A stretch of 64,000 nt of DNA from assembly GCF_932276165.1 (NCBI RefSeq), contig NC_063994.1, positions 2,604,001-2,668,000 on the forward strand. Direction: 5' to 3'. Below, piece after piece: positions 34,801 to 45,700 of this stretch. Each line of letters starts with the position of its first letter. Position 1 is the first letter of the stretch. Below the pieces are notes generated by a model. It ran no database searches. It had not been told where the DNA came from and saw nothing but the letters and a program-made list of their open reading frames with translations. Origin of the DNA: Plutella xylostella. Lineage: Eukaryota > Arthropoda > Insecta > Lepidoptera > Plutellidae. The position numbers and the translations under genes were made by a program.

Positions 34801-36656
34801 TAAAGTGGAAGGAAGAGATTATGGATACTGGAGAAACTATAGAGATAAGTAGACAAGCTCTCACCTCAACGACTGCATCCTGCGCTTCCGGCTGTGGCTC
34901 GACGAACACGCGGACGTGGCGCCGGCCGTGGCCACAGTGCTGGAGCAGGAGACCCTCAATGTGAGTGTATATCCATAGGCTCTTGGGTGATATCCGGCTC
35001 GGAGGACCATTTAGACGTACGGTCAGTTTAAAGGTCTATATTCTACTGTGTAAACTGGTTGTAAACTGATGGGCTCGTAAGGACTAGAGTATTGGACACT
35101 GGAAGAGCTATGGATCCACCAACGTAACCAGATGGTTTTGTAACAGATAGCTTCATTGGATTCCATACAAATTCTGGGTATTTCGCTGCCCTGCCATCTG
35201 TTGGTAGCGTTCGGTAGTTGTTAAAAGTCACATTTTTGTTACAACCTCTGTTAGATCTGATAATATTTTACTAAATGTATTCCGCAGATGCATCTGTTTT
35301 TGTTTTTAATTGTATTTTTTGTGTATTCTTGCAGCACCAAATAAATGTACTTTCCTTCTCTCCACAGATGTTCAAAGGCCGCACAGCCGCACAGATGACA
35401 GAAGAGTTCGCGTCGCGCTGCGACGGTCAACGTCGGGCGTACTGGGGCGCACGGGCTCTGTACCGCACCCGGCCCGCCGCCGCCATCGCACTAGCCACGT
35501 CGTTGCACCATGATGATGTGTCTATACAGGTAAGAGTTATTGATGGTGATAGTTACGTAAAAAATCACGAGAGTTGACTGTGTTTCTGGACCAAGTCGAG
35601 TCGACGTCATTTCACCATGATGATGTCTCTATACAGGTGAGCACACTAGATATACACACAGGGTGTTGCGTACTGGGGCGCTCGGGCTCTGTACCGCACC
35701 CGGCCCGCCGCCGCCATCGCACTAGCCACGTCGCTGCACCATGATGATGTGTCTATACAGGTGAGGATGATAGTTATTTAAGAATTTACTTGTTATTTGA
35801 GAATGTTGATAGTTATTTTAGAGAGTTGACCAATAATGTTTGAAAGCGCCGAAGCGATTTATAATATAATATAATATGTGGGGACATCTCACACACGGCC
35901 ATCCGACCCCAAGCTAGGTAGAACCTGTGTTATGGGTGTCGGACAGCTGATATATCTACACAAATACATAGATAGATAGATACTAAATATAAATATCAAC
36001 ACCCAAGACCCGAGAACAAATATCTGTGTTTAAACAAATATCTGCCCCAGCCGGGAATCGAACCCGGGACCTTCGGCTCAGTAGTCAGGGTCACTAACCA
36101 CTACGCCATTCGGTCGTCTACTACTTATACTTATGTAGAAGCAAACTGGAGCATACGTTCTAACTACCTACCTCTCTGCACCACGCCGTCGTCTCTATAC
36201 AGGTGAGGTTTGTAGATATAATAAAATATATGGTGTTGACAAAGGAGGTACGGTTAACTAGCCGTCTTTCACTTCAACGCAGAACTTCGGAGCGTCGCTG
36301 CTGAGACAAAAAACGGTTGCTTTGGCATAATGTGCGAAATTAATGGCTCAAGAATTTTCCGTGCCAATTTTTCACTAATATGACTTATATCATCAGCTTA
36401 GTGCCTATATCTATGTCTGCCTTAATTTTTTTTGAACAACGAAATGTATTTGCAATTGCAGGGTTGCGTGGAAGTGCTGACGAGCCTGCGCGACGGCGAG
36501 TTCGGCCTGTGCGAGAAAGAGACCGAAGACTACATCGCGGCGTGTCGGGAGAAGTTCCCGTACGCCAAAGCCTTCCAACCGCCAGCGCCGCCTAGCGACG
36601 ACGAGGCGAACCACGTCGAGGAGAGCCAGGTCAAGGAGGTCTCCGCCAGCTACTGA
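31835..36656 (+). CDS. NAA15: NatA auxiliary subunit NAA15, C-terminal third (six exons)
   Basis: NAA15 anchors the catalytic subunit NAA10 to the ribosome; the NatA complex acetylates the N-termini of nascent proteins. Exons: 31835-31932, 32317-32415, 33515-33623, 34138-34298, 35368-35529, 36462-36656 (TGA). All junctions are GT-AG and in phase, giving about 273 residues. They match the family from the basic ELKKLRNKQRKAKRKAEQE segment, through LDELVPDKLARVEDPLEQA, KIETHLMAFEIYYRK, PLLMLQSLKRACGL and VLTSLRDGEFGLC, to an acidic end after FPYAKAFQPP. The family is normally about 860 residues; the N-terminal two thirds (tetratricopeptide repeats) are not seen. The first exon begins inside a codon, so an upstream exon must exist or this is a partial copy. 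The coding exons are much GC-richer than their introns. The introns hold two SINEs, a MITE and partial exon copies. Confidence 0.92.
32009..32132. mobile_element. Hairpin MITE in an NAA15 intron
   Basis: The left half (cacctcccgagta ... gagacagtgtcctcagccga) is the near inverse of the right half (tcggccgaggatactgtctc ... tactcggtaggtg). About 45 bp pair over a short loop. No frame. Confidence 0.7.
32431..32659 (-). mobile_element. tRNA-derived SINE, copy 3 (diverged)
   Basis: Same family and orientation as copy 1 but with many substitutions, including a broken B box (gggaacgaacc for ggaatcgaacc). It starts 15 bp after the donor of the NAA15 exon ending at 32415. Confidence 0.8.
34374..34587 (+). 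repeat. Two partial copies of the 3' end of NAA15 exon 34138-34298
   Basis: Near 34374-34400 and 34561-34587 the exon end (gtgctggagcaggagaccct, then caat) recurs with a few changes, each time followed by GTGAGT. The intron sequence after each copy also recurs (ggctcgaaggaccatttaga, then tatattctac). The unit is therefore exon end plus intron start, in tandem. Confidence 0.85.
34853..34960 (+). repeat. Third, longer partial copy of NAA15 exon 34138-34298
   Basis: The copy carries the last 100 bp of the exon with only a few differences (gacgaacacgcggacgtgg for gacgaacataaagacgtgg) and the same GTGAGTGTATATC donor. It begins with tagACAAGC, like the true exon start, and then skips about 57 bp, which puts the remainder out of frame if that AG were used. 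It is best read as a pseudo-exon. Confidence 0.85.
35604..35760 (+). repeat. Two partial copies of NAA15 exon 35368-35529, one an in-frame cassette
   Basis: A short copy of the exon end lies at 35604-35636 (caccatgatgatgtctctat, then acag and GTGAGC). A longer copy at 35662-35760 repeats the last 93 bp almost exactly, preceded by an acacacag acceptor and followed by GTGAGG. The longer copy is 99 bp, phase 0 on both sides and fully open (from GVAYWGARALYRTRP to DDVSIQ), so splicing could include it. Its acceptor has a poor pyrimidine tract. Confidence 0.85.
35862..36118 (-). mobile_element. tRNA-derived SINE, copy 4 (full length)
   Basis: Nearly identical to copy 1, with intact A and B boxes and an ATAAT-type tail at its left end. 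It lies in the NAA15 intron before the last exon. The close match to copy 1 implies recent activity. Confidence 0.9.
36176..36202 (+). repeat. Fourth copy of the end of NAA15 exon 35368-35529
   Basis: About 27 bp (ctgcaccacgccgtcgtctc, then tatacag) resemble the exon end and are followed by a GTGAGG donor, beyond SINE copy 4. Confidence 0.7.
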
Positions 36657-38850
36657 AGTCAATGCAACCACAGGGTCTTGTTATAATGGTCTAGAGTCGC
36701 TTCTGTACATCCTTTTAATTTCATACAAGGTTTTCAGCTACGTGAACTGCCGTGTTTTTTGTAAATTTAGACGTCACGTCGGTCTAGTGTCACGAGAATT
36801 CGGATTGCGGATCGAGTGGTTGTTTGTAGCTATTCGAAACAAGACAAAGGTGTATTAGTTCCAAAAGTTGACGCTAGAGGAGATCAAAATTCTCGTGACA
36901 TGGATACAACTTGGTAGCTTATAAATGATAATGTTGCAACAGCCGAAATATCTTGAATGTTCGTTTTAATTGATATTATGAAGCATGTTTTCGGTCGATG
37001 CAATGTTATTATAACATTTACTACAGATTTCTAAAGGCATTTTCAGGTTTTCTAAAACTATTCTGGTTTTTTTTCTTTGTTTGGATAAAACCTTAATAGT
37101 TTTGAGAACCTTTTTTTTTCTGCTTCTACAGTTACCGCCACTCCTTCAATCACATGAAACTAACATTTAGGATTACTCGCGTTCGTTAGTTTAACTTTTT
37201 ATAGCGTGGGATGTCACAAAACACTGACAGAAGAATTTAATACATTGTCAAAGGGCATTCGTTACCTTTCGGTATATTATTTTTATTCAAGGTTGGTTTA
37301 CCTGGTTTGGTTTGTGTTGGAAATGGTTAATTTACTCCAATATCCTGACTTGTCTCATATCATTCAATACCTGATACATACATATACCTACTGTTTGTTG
37401 TTCAGTGTTTGCTGCTAATAGGTTTGCGGCAAACTAGGCAGATATATACTACTTTACTATACTTTATGAAAACAAAAAAGGACAGCCCACTTGTAGATTA
37501 CAATAATAATCATTATTATTTACATCATATTTTATCTTCACTGTCCAAAATACTTAAATTCGTACGTATACTTATAAATGTATGGACTTTAATTAGAATC
37601 TTTTATGTTATTGTTTTGTAAAATCTCCAGAGAATGTAGGATTTAACTATTTCATTGTTGCTCGTTTATACATAATAGCTGTTGCTTTAGTTCCTAGGTT
37701 TTTTTTTTACCTTTTTTATAAATAATTATTGGTGACAAAGACTCATAGCTTTTGGCCTTATAAAAAATAACTTGATTAGTAAGGTGGTTCAAAAATTCAA
37801 TTCAATATTAGTAGGTAGGTACTTTTTAGCAAATAATATGTTAGCGAATGGAACAAACATGCTTAACTACCGAGTATAAGACTCGAATGTACAGGATCAA
37901 TGGAATAATTTACAACTATTGATATTCTAGTCCTGTGATCCTGACGCCATGTTGTAATGGCATCAACAACTATTTGTACAATAAAAATTTCGAATAGATT
38001 AGCATTAAATTTTTCAGTATAAAATAAAATGTAAGCAATTTGGTCGAACGCCTATGTATCCTGTAATAATTCGGATTTTGTACCATGTTGAGTGAAGTGT
38101 TCAATGGTTTTATATGGTTAGGAATTATCATTACTAATGTGGACATTGCGTGGAGCGCAGCCTCCTCCAATACTGTAGATTACCGAACTGGAGTACGCTT
38201 TGTAAATAATTCTTATTTTTAAGTTTGTACTGTACAATATTGTTATTGTGACGTCACTGGTGACTCGCAATGCTCTTGACTATTGTGCCCAAAACGCAGG
38301 ATTTGGTTGGCAAAATTGATGATGTATCATATTATGAATACGCAAAAATGTTGGCTCCTGCGATCATGAAATTTTTATGCGTTATCATTGACATCAATTT
38401 CGTTATTTACTTTCCAAATCTTCTTACAAGCTCTATTTTCACTTGGCGGCAATTGAACTGGTGACTCTGAGGAAAAGTTTAGAGATATTGTACTGAAATG
38501 TCTCTAATATGTGGTAATTTGACTGTGACATGTCTCCGAGTGAAAACAGGGCTATGTGTTTGGGCACGTTGTAATTTAGGGTTTTAAAATTATAGTCTGT
38601 TTGCTGAAACCAACATAACCGCACTAGCCCACTCTGATAAGGATTGTGAAGTTCCAATACTGAAAAGGCCCGTGTGTGACAAACCTTAGATATTGCTTTG
38701 TTCTATAGTAAAATTGATTTACTATGACTTCTTTTCACTCCCGATCTTGAATACATAGTTTTTGTATACAAGATGCTGTCTATGATTGGAGTATGTATTT
38801 GTACCCCCGTCATCTGTACATAAAAAGTAATAAAAAATATTTTACAAATT
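36657..38850 (+). other. Presumed NAA15 3' untranslated region
   Basis: AT-rich, no frame of interest. It ends at the AATAAA at 38829-38834. A 3' UTR of 2.2 kb is long but plausible. Confidence 0.45.
38829..38834 (+). terminator. Poly(A) signal, NAA15 side
   Basis: AATAAA in the context agtAATAAAaaat, the last good signal before the convergent DCTD gene. Confidence 0.5.
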
Positions 38851-38863
38851 TAAATATTCTTGT

Positions 38864-38869
38864 TTTATT
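38864..38869 (-). terminator. Poly(A) signal, DCTD side
   Basis: AATAAA on the - strand (complement of tttatt), about 200 bp past the DCTD stop codon and 30 bp from the NAA15 signal. The two transcripts would be tail-to-tail and may overlap slightly. Confidence 0.5.
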
Positions 38870-39066
38870 TATACCAAGTTAATGTTTAAAGGTATTTTCA
38901 TAAAATAAAATAACTGCACAGTTAAGTAAAAGCTGGTACATATATTTCACACAATGTTACGTAAAATATAATTGTTAATATTATATCACAATTTAGCTTA
39001 TTATGTCAAGGTTAAATACTTACTGTACATAAGGTACTGTTACGTTAAACTCACAGGTACTTGCGT

Positions 39067-40847
39067 TTATGGGCTCATAGCATTCCAGTCTATATCTGAG
39101 AAATCTATGACAATCCTCTGATTCTTTGGTTTGTACTGCCTGAAACAAATTGACAAAATTAATGTTTTAATAACTGGTAATAAAACTGAAGAGTTATGCA
39201 ATCCTAATGAAAGTTTCTGTAACAATATTGTGAAATCAAAAGTCCATCACCCAGTACACAAAATATTGTCATAGCATAGGCTGGTTATACATATTGAAAT
39301 AGATAAATACATGTTACACGCATTGGAATAGCTACAGTTTCCAGAAGTAGGCTAATAGTCTATAGGGAATATGTGTGCTACTTGCATAAATTAGTATACT
39401 ATACATATGGTTGGGCAATTGAATGTTACAAGGTTTACTGTGGCTGCTACACTGCAATAGAGGGTATGTAATGGGATTCCAGCAATATATCTTTTTCTAT
39501 TTTCATGGCTGTCATCTAAGATAGAAGACTTTATCATCATCTTACAAAATTGGTACAGCGTCAGTAAGATGATCATAATACAAATTGCTTATTGTTTCAG
39601 TGACAAACACAGTAGCTACATGAGGGTTTGTCACTGTGGTGAAAGGATTAGCCACCCAGATATGTGTAATGATAATGAAACAGTGCTTATGCTTACCAAT
39701 ATTTGATTCCTACGGCATCGAACATCCTCTTAGAAGCTATGGTCTCTGGCTTGTGTGCGTGTTTGTCTGACAGGTACACCACCTCCTTGATGCCGGACTG
39801 GATGATGATCTTGGCACATTCATTGCACGGGAACAGGCCAACGTAGATAGTGCAGTCTTTTACATCTGCTGCGTTTTTGTTGAGGATTGCATTCATTTCT
39901 GCATGGCATACTGTAAGCAAGGATAGGATTACTAATTTATTATAACTAGTAGAGATGAGAGGGTGCATTGTAAGGATCTATTTTACTTTTTACAAAATGA
40001 TTGAAGTCATTATACATTTTCAATTAATAGTTGCTTAGTTAACACAAGGCACTCAATAAAATATATGAAAATATGTGCAGAGCTAGTTTTGATTTATTTG
40101 GGTGGAAAGTAAACTTCATTGAAGGTTAAATTGAAACAAACCATATAGGTATTTGCTGTCTAAAGGTGACTCAGTATATTTTCCCCACGGGAACTCTTCA
40201 TCACTACAACCAATGGGCATTCCATTGTACCTGAAAATGAAATAGTTATAATTTTTCACCCCAGCTGAATTAAATGGGTGTAATAAGTTAAAAAAGTCTG
40301 AGAAATCCCAAATTACCAGAATGAATAAATGAGTTCTTAGTTATGTTCATGTTTCATCAAAATTTGTTCATCTGTTTGAATAGTGTGAAGGAATTACTTA
40401 ACTATTGGGATTTTTATATTGATACAATGTTGATTATTTGGACAGTTTGTGGCTGGATAATAAGGCAGAGAGAGGGCTTATTTAATGAGTCCTACCTAAA
40501 GTGGAGTAAAGTTTATGTTTTTGTAAGTATACTAATGATATTATGAGCGATAAAAAATCGTACTTCCTTACCCAGTTCCTACTATTTTATTGTCTTTATT
40601 CACTACACAAGCACCAACTTGTGAACTTGGGTCCTTGCTCCTTTTTGCCGCCAAAAATGCTGTGGCCATAAAATACTCCTTCCAATCGATATAGTCTTCC
40701 CTCTTCGTCTGAACATTCTTGGCTTTACTGCAATATAACACGTCTTATCAAACTTAATTCCTAATAAATGAAACAATAAATACAAAATATGTATGAATTA
40801 AATAACCTTTCCAACGACATTGCCGCTGCCTTTTCTACTAAATCCAT
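39067..40847 (-). CDS. DCTD: Deoxycytidylate (dCMP) deaminase, five exons
   Basis: The enzyme deaminates dCMP to dUMP, supplying thymidylate synthase; it is cytosolic and zinc-dependent. Exons on the - strand: 40847-40807, 40727-40572, 40230-40142, 39910-39697, 39139-39067 (TAA). All phases agree and give 190 residues, against 178 in the human enzyme. Visible motifs are FLAAKRSKDPSSQVGACVVN, NGMPIGCSDEEFPWG, the zinc and catalytic site CHAEMNAI (His ligand, Glu proton shuttle), and LFPCNECAK with the two cysteine ligands; it ends IVIDFSDIDWNAMSP. The start is the ATG at 40847, whose exon joins in phase and gives MDLVEKAAAMSLE. Two donors are weak (GTTATT after exon 1, GTTTGT after exon 3) but the protein match requires them. 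The gene is convergent with NAA15 and divergent from the GMC gene. Confidence 0.93.
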
Positions 40848-42755
40848 GATTTCTTGATTATGATTTCACTGAATGTCTTTGTTTAGGAATATATTTCCAA
40901 TAATTAGGTTCACCAGACCGTTAGACAAAATTAAAAAATAATACGAAAAAGTAAGGGGTAGTTTTATGTTTGAGGTTAGGTCGGGTTAGGTAAATTCAAA
41001 ACAAAACAAATGTCAAATTGGCAATTGACATTAACATGACAGGTTATCAATGACAGTGACAGTAGGCAGCAGATTTTGAAAATATGAGTTGACATCGCGA
41101 TATTCTCGGAATAATAATGGCCTATATTATCAGTAATATAAGTAACACATCAATCTTATGTTTAAATCCATTTCTGTCGGAGGTTAAAGAATAAAATGTC
41201 ACGATGTGGGTTTGCTACTACTCTAATGTACATAGATATAGAATGTTGGCCTGGGCCGATTACATAATGTCAGACCTAGATCAATAAATAATTATGAATA
41301 TGAAATATTAAGTCTAGTAAGTATTCCCCACACTCCTTTAAATGCGGACCTCACATAGGGCCCTAATGAGGTAATGAAATTTACAAGGAACATACATACA
41401 TAGTATACAGGTACCCAGGTACTTTGTACAACTTGACGACAATGACACTAGGGAACGCGAACGTCGCGTCGTCAGTCATATCCATATTATTATGTATTTC
41501 ATGAATTTCATCATTATCATCATCAGCCTATAGCAGTCCACGCTGGACGTAGGCGTCTGCCAAAGCACGTCACTATTATCATCCATATCCATTTCATCAT
41601 CATCATCAGCCCATAGCAGTCCACTGCTGGACGTAGGCCTCTCCCAAAGCATGTCACTGTTAAGTATCACATCCATATCCATTTCATCATCATCATCAGC
41701 CTAATAGCAGTCTACTGCTGGACGTAGGCCTCTCCCAGATGTAATGAACGCGACCGATCGGGATGGTGATGTCACGGGAAAAGAGAGAGTGAGCCCCCGG
41801 GGATCCCGCTGTGCCTAGGGTGGCAATGGCGACACCAAGTGTGCCAAGATGTTGATTAAATAATCTAAGCACCAAGGGTGGCATTTTGCCACAGACTCTT
41901 ATTATGCTTATGAATACATACGAGATTAGAATTTGACACTAAATCTAGATTTAAGATTTTGGTGCAAGTCGCCTTTAGTAATAAACAATAAAAATATTTA
42001 TTGGTCAAATAAAATATTATAGGTATACCTAACTACACTGTACTCGTATTATACTTCAATAAGAATGGTCACTTACATACGATTTGTTCAAAATTAAGTA
42101 AGAGTGCTCTAAGCATCCGCGCCTTTACTTAGATGAGAATTTTGATGCTCCCTGAGAATGTGCCTACAATCTTCCATCCAAAGGTTGTCTCTTAGAGATT
42201 GCTTGAAGCGATGAAGCCGCATTTTTGTATTTATTGTTTAATTTTTTTGTTGTTTTGTTAATGCTAATACAGTTAAATACAAGGCAGATCACCTCTAAGC
42301 ATGTACTTACTTATCAACTTCTAGGTTTATCTGCACTGTATGAATTTGTTTAGCTTAGTACTAAACTAGGGTACCTATTTAGAGCTTTTTCTTCGACCTT
42401 AGTCTACAACCAATCTAGACCGCGGTCAATACTAAGGTTGCAAACGTGTTTACCTTTGTTCTGCATCAACCAATTAATGATTACGTTAACATATGGTTAA
42501 GTAATTCAAAAACGCATCAGGTATACTGATTAGCAACGACGTCCTTGGCTTGGATAGCGGTGAACTTATATCGTTTTATCTACGGCCAGTATTATATCAA
42601 TGGTTATAGAAAAAGAACGCGCGGGTGATGTGCCATTGACACGCGTATTTTTAAATATATTTTTTTGTAGATTTCTTTTCTTTTAACGGAAAAGGCTAAG
42701 GATATTTTCCCATACTGCCAGGTCTTATTAAATTTTTAATTAGTTTTTTTTTATA
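40848..42755. other. Intergenic region between DCTD and the GMC gene
   Basis: Expected to hold the promoters of both divergent genes. Apart from the LINE tails at 41500-41740 I see no gene. A tttaaatatatttttt stretch near 42650 could be a TATA-like element for the GMC gene. Confidence 0.4.
41500..41740 (-). mobile_element. Three tandem truncated 3' ends of an RTE-type LINE
   Basis: On the - strand each unit reads gaggcctacgtccagcagt, then ggactgctat and a run of tgatga. In frame this encodes EAYVQQWTA followed by the stop, i.e. the very end of the RTE polymerase and its TGA-type tail. Three units follow one another with spacers such as catccatatccatttcatc that also recur. The family matches the fragments at 52275, 58890 and 62920. 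Confidence 0.75.
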
Positions 42756-45700
42756 ATGTCGTCTGTGGGTGCAACAGTGAATGCTTTGTTTGGAAGATTG
42801 TCGACGGCGTCTTCGACACCGCTGGTGAAATGGATGCTTCAGATGCTGGCTTTGTCACAAGCCTTGGCACCAGCGGGGTGGCCGGCTGCTTATAAACTGA
42901 AAGGTAGGTACGTAGATAGTACCATAGACAAAAACAACTTTATAATGAATGAATTAAAAATTAATGGAACCTGGAACCTTAGAAGTGAATTTTAAATTAA
43001 TAGCTCTCGTTGTCGTCTATCTGAGTTTAAATTTCTTTTATATTTTAGCAACATTTAAATTATTAGCAAATGAAATTTATGCTCCCGAAAATTTAACTGC
43101 AAATCTTCTGGTTAACTTTTTTACATAATTAATGATACAGATGTGAAGTTACTTACAGCACGGTTACTTTATAATTTGTTTAATAGAATACCCGAATAGG
43201 TTTCCCAAAGTCTAGCCCATTTTTTTCATTCATTTTTTTCACACAAACGTATAAGTACCTAGGTTAGGTATTAATACTAGAGAGTATATTCAACCACCTT
43301 CAAACCACCTAACCCTCCCTCCCTCATGTTCCAGACGGCGACCGCTTCGACTTCATCGTGGTGGGCGCGGGGGCCGCGGGGGCCGCCCTCGCCGCGCGGC
43401 TCAGCGAGCAGCCGCGCTGCTCCGTGCTGCTGCTGGAGGCGGGGGCGGATCCGCCGCCTGCTAGTGTTGTGAGTTGTCACATTAACTTATATATTACTAA
43501 AGGCTAGACTAACCGAGCCAAAGTAACAATTTTACTCACGCAGTCAATTATTTCAAAAGGAAGGAGGCGCCCTCAGACAAGTAAAAATAAAGCAAAATGA
43601 CAAATTGTAAATATATTTGAACTACAGCTACGGCTAAGTAAGTAAAATTGGTATTTTGTGGCCAGCGCGCGGGTTCCACTTAGCAAAACGTACTGATGGA
43701 TAGACGCTTGCTTCCTTTTGAAATCATTGATTCAGAAATGATTGGATATTTGACTTCATCGTGGTGGGCGCGGGGGCCGCGGGGGCCGCCCTCGCCGCGC
43801 GGCTCAGCGAGCAGTCGCGCTGCTCCGTGCTGCTTCTAGAAGCGGGGGCGGACCCGCCGCCTGCTAGCGTTGTGAGTTATCTACACTGACTTATACAGGT
43901 GTTGAAAAAAAGGTACTAGAAGTTTCTATGGAAAATAATATATTTTTTCGCTAATTTTGTAAGTTTGATTTCATTTCCGGGCAATTTGCTGCACACGTAG
44001 GTTTCGGCTTAGTATACCCTTTTAGCAACAACCTGTATACTTATTACTTAAGTAAAGGCCGGGCTAACCGCCCAAAATACTGCGATCACGCAGTCTATCA
44101 TTCCAAAATTATGGATAAAATAATTTTCTACCAGTCAACTTACAGTAGGTAGGCAGGAGGTACAGGAAAAGCAGTAAGGACCTAATATTGAAATGAAATG
44201 AAATGAAATCGTTTATTTTTTTGACGTAGAATGTTAGAATTACTTGTCAAAAGTCATAATCTACCACTATTATGGTGCCAAGTGACAACTATTATAGTTA
44301 CTATTACCACAGAATAATAACTAGTACCAGGTACAGAAGTCCATCTTCGCAATGGCTTGCAAAGAAATATGACTCCATCTCATAAGCAATAAGATCTAAT
44401 TTAGATCGCGTTCCAGCCGCACACGTTTTTATTTACTTACCTACCAATTAATTTTTGAGGGAATATGCGCCTTATTTCACTGGACTACGGTGCATAATAA
44501 GTTATACGTGGTTATACGCATTGAAAAAGAAGCCACCTTAGGGTTGCCTCAGCACCACAGACTACAACGTTTACTAAGCAACGGACTGACTTTGTAAAAA
44601 GAATGTCATGTTTTAAAACAAAATTAATTTGAATTTAGAATACAAAGCTATTCCAAACTTTTTTTCTATTGAAAATAACCAGTAAAAACAATAACAATTT
44701 CATAGTTAAGATATTTTGAAGTACATAAAATATGTATGAATCTAAGTACCTAAAACATTTAATTTTGTGAAAACATGTTTTTTTTTCGTTATTATTTATA
44801 TTATGCATATAATTTATGTTATGATACAGAACGTGTTAGTTTCGCTAATCCCACTCAGCGCACATTTTATAATCGATTCATTAATACATTTTGAAGGTAG
44901 TTGTGTCTGTAAATTTAATACTTTAACGAAAACAAAATTGGAATAGACTTTGTTCAACATGGAGAAAAAAAGGGTTTGTAGTTGAGATTAATTTCATTTC
45001 AAATAAGGAACGTAGAAGAAATCAATAAAATACTTAGATTAGTTTTACCTGTCAGCATCTTTTGGTAATCTAAAAAAAAAATTGGATCACGATCCGTATT
45101 TAAGCAATTAAATACGGCACAGTATTTTGCTGTTTTTTTTCTTTTTATGTCCATTTTTCTATTCATAAATTTTAATAAAAACTTAAATACGAAATTTATA
45201 AATAAATAAAATAAACTAGTACGAAATAGGAACAAATAGCGCGCGCGTGTATCGTCTTCCGCTTGCGGCAGCCGACTAGATTCGCCCCCTCGATGGGGCA
45301 GGCCCAGGCTGGCGCCTGCGACGCCCACGCGCGGAGTGACACAGGCCTGCTATTACCATGATAGGTATCTTATTGGCTTTGCTGAATAATGTACCGCTCA
45401 CGTACATCGTGTGGGAACGGCAAACCTCGTGGCTCGTACTTGAAAGCTGGGGCTGTAGTACTGAGATCGTAAGATGGGCGCTTTCACTGGAGCCCTGGAG
45501 TCTTACGTAGGTTAAATTGTAGTGTGTCATTATACAGAATTAAATATATTAATATGTCGCTATACAGTCCAGTACCTGTCCTTTATACATACATTATAAT
45601 ATGGCTTTTATGTATGTATATGTATAAAGGACAGACGTATAGTTATTCAAAGATATTTTTCCACTGCATGATTATTGATTATATTATAATACGAGTAGGA

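Noticed and set aside
41476..41884. CRISPR-like array (regular repeats with spacers)
   Set aside because: The organism is eukaryotic and the units encode LINE 3' ends with TGA tails; spacing and sequence vary.
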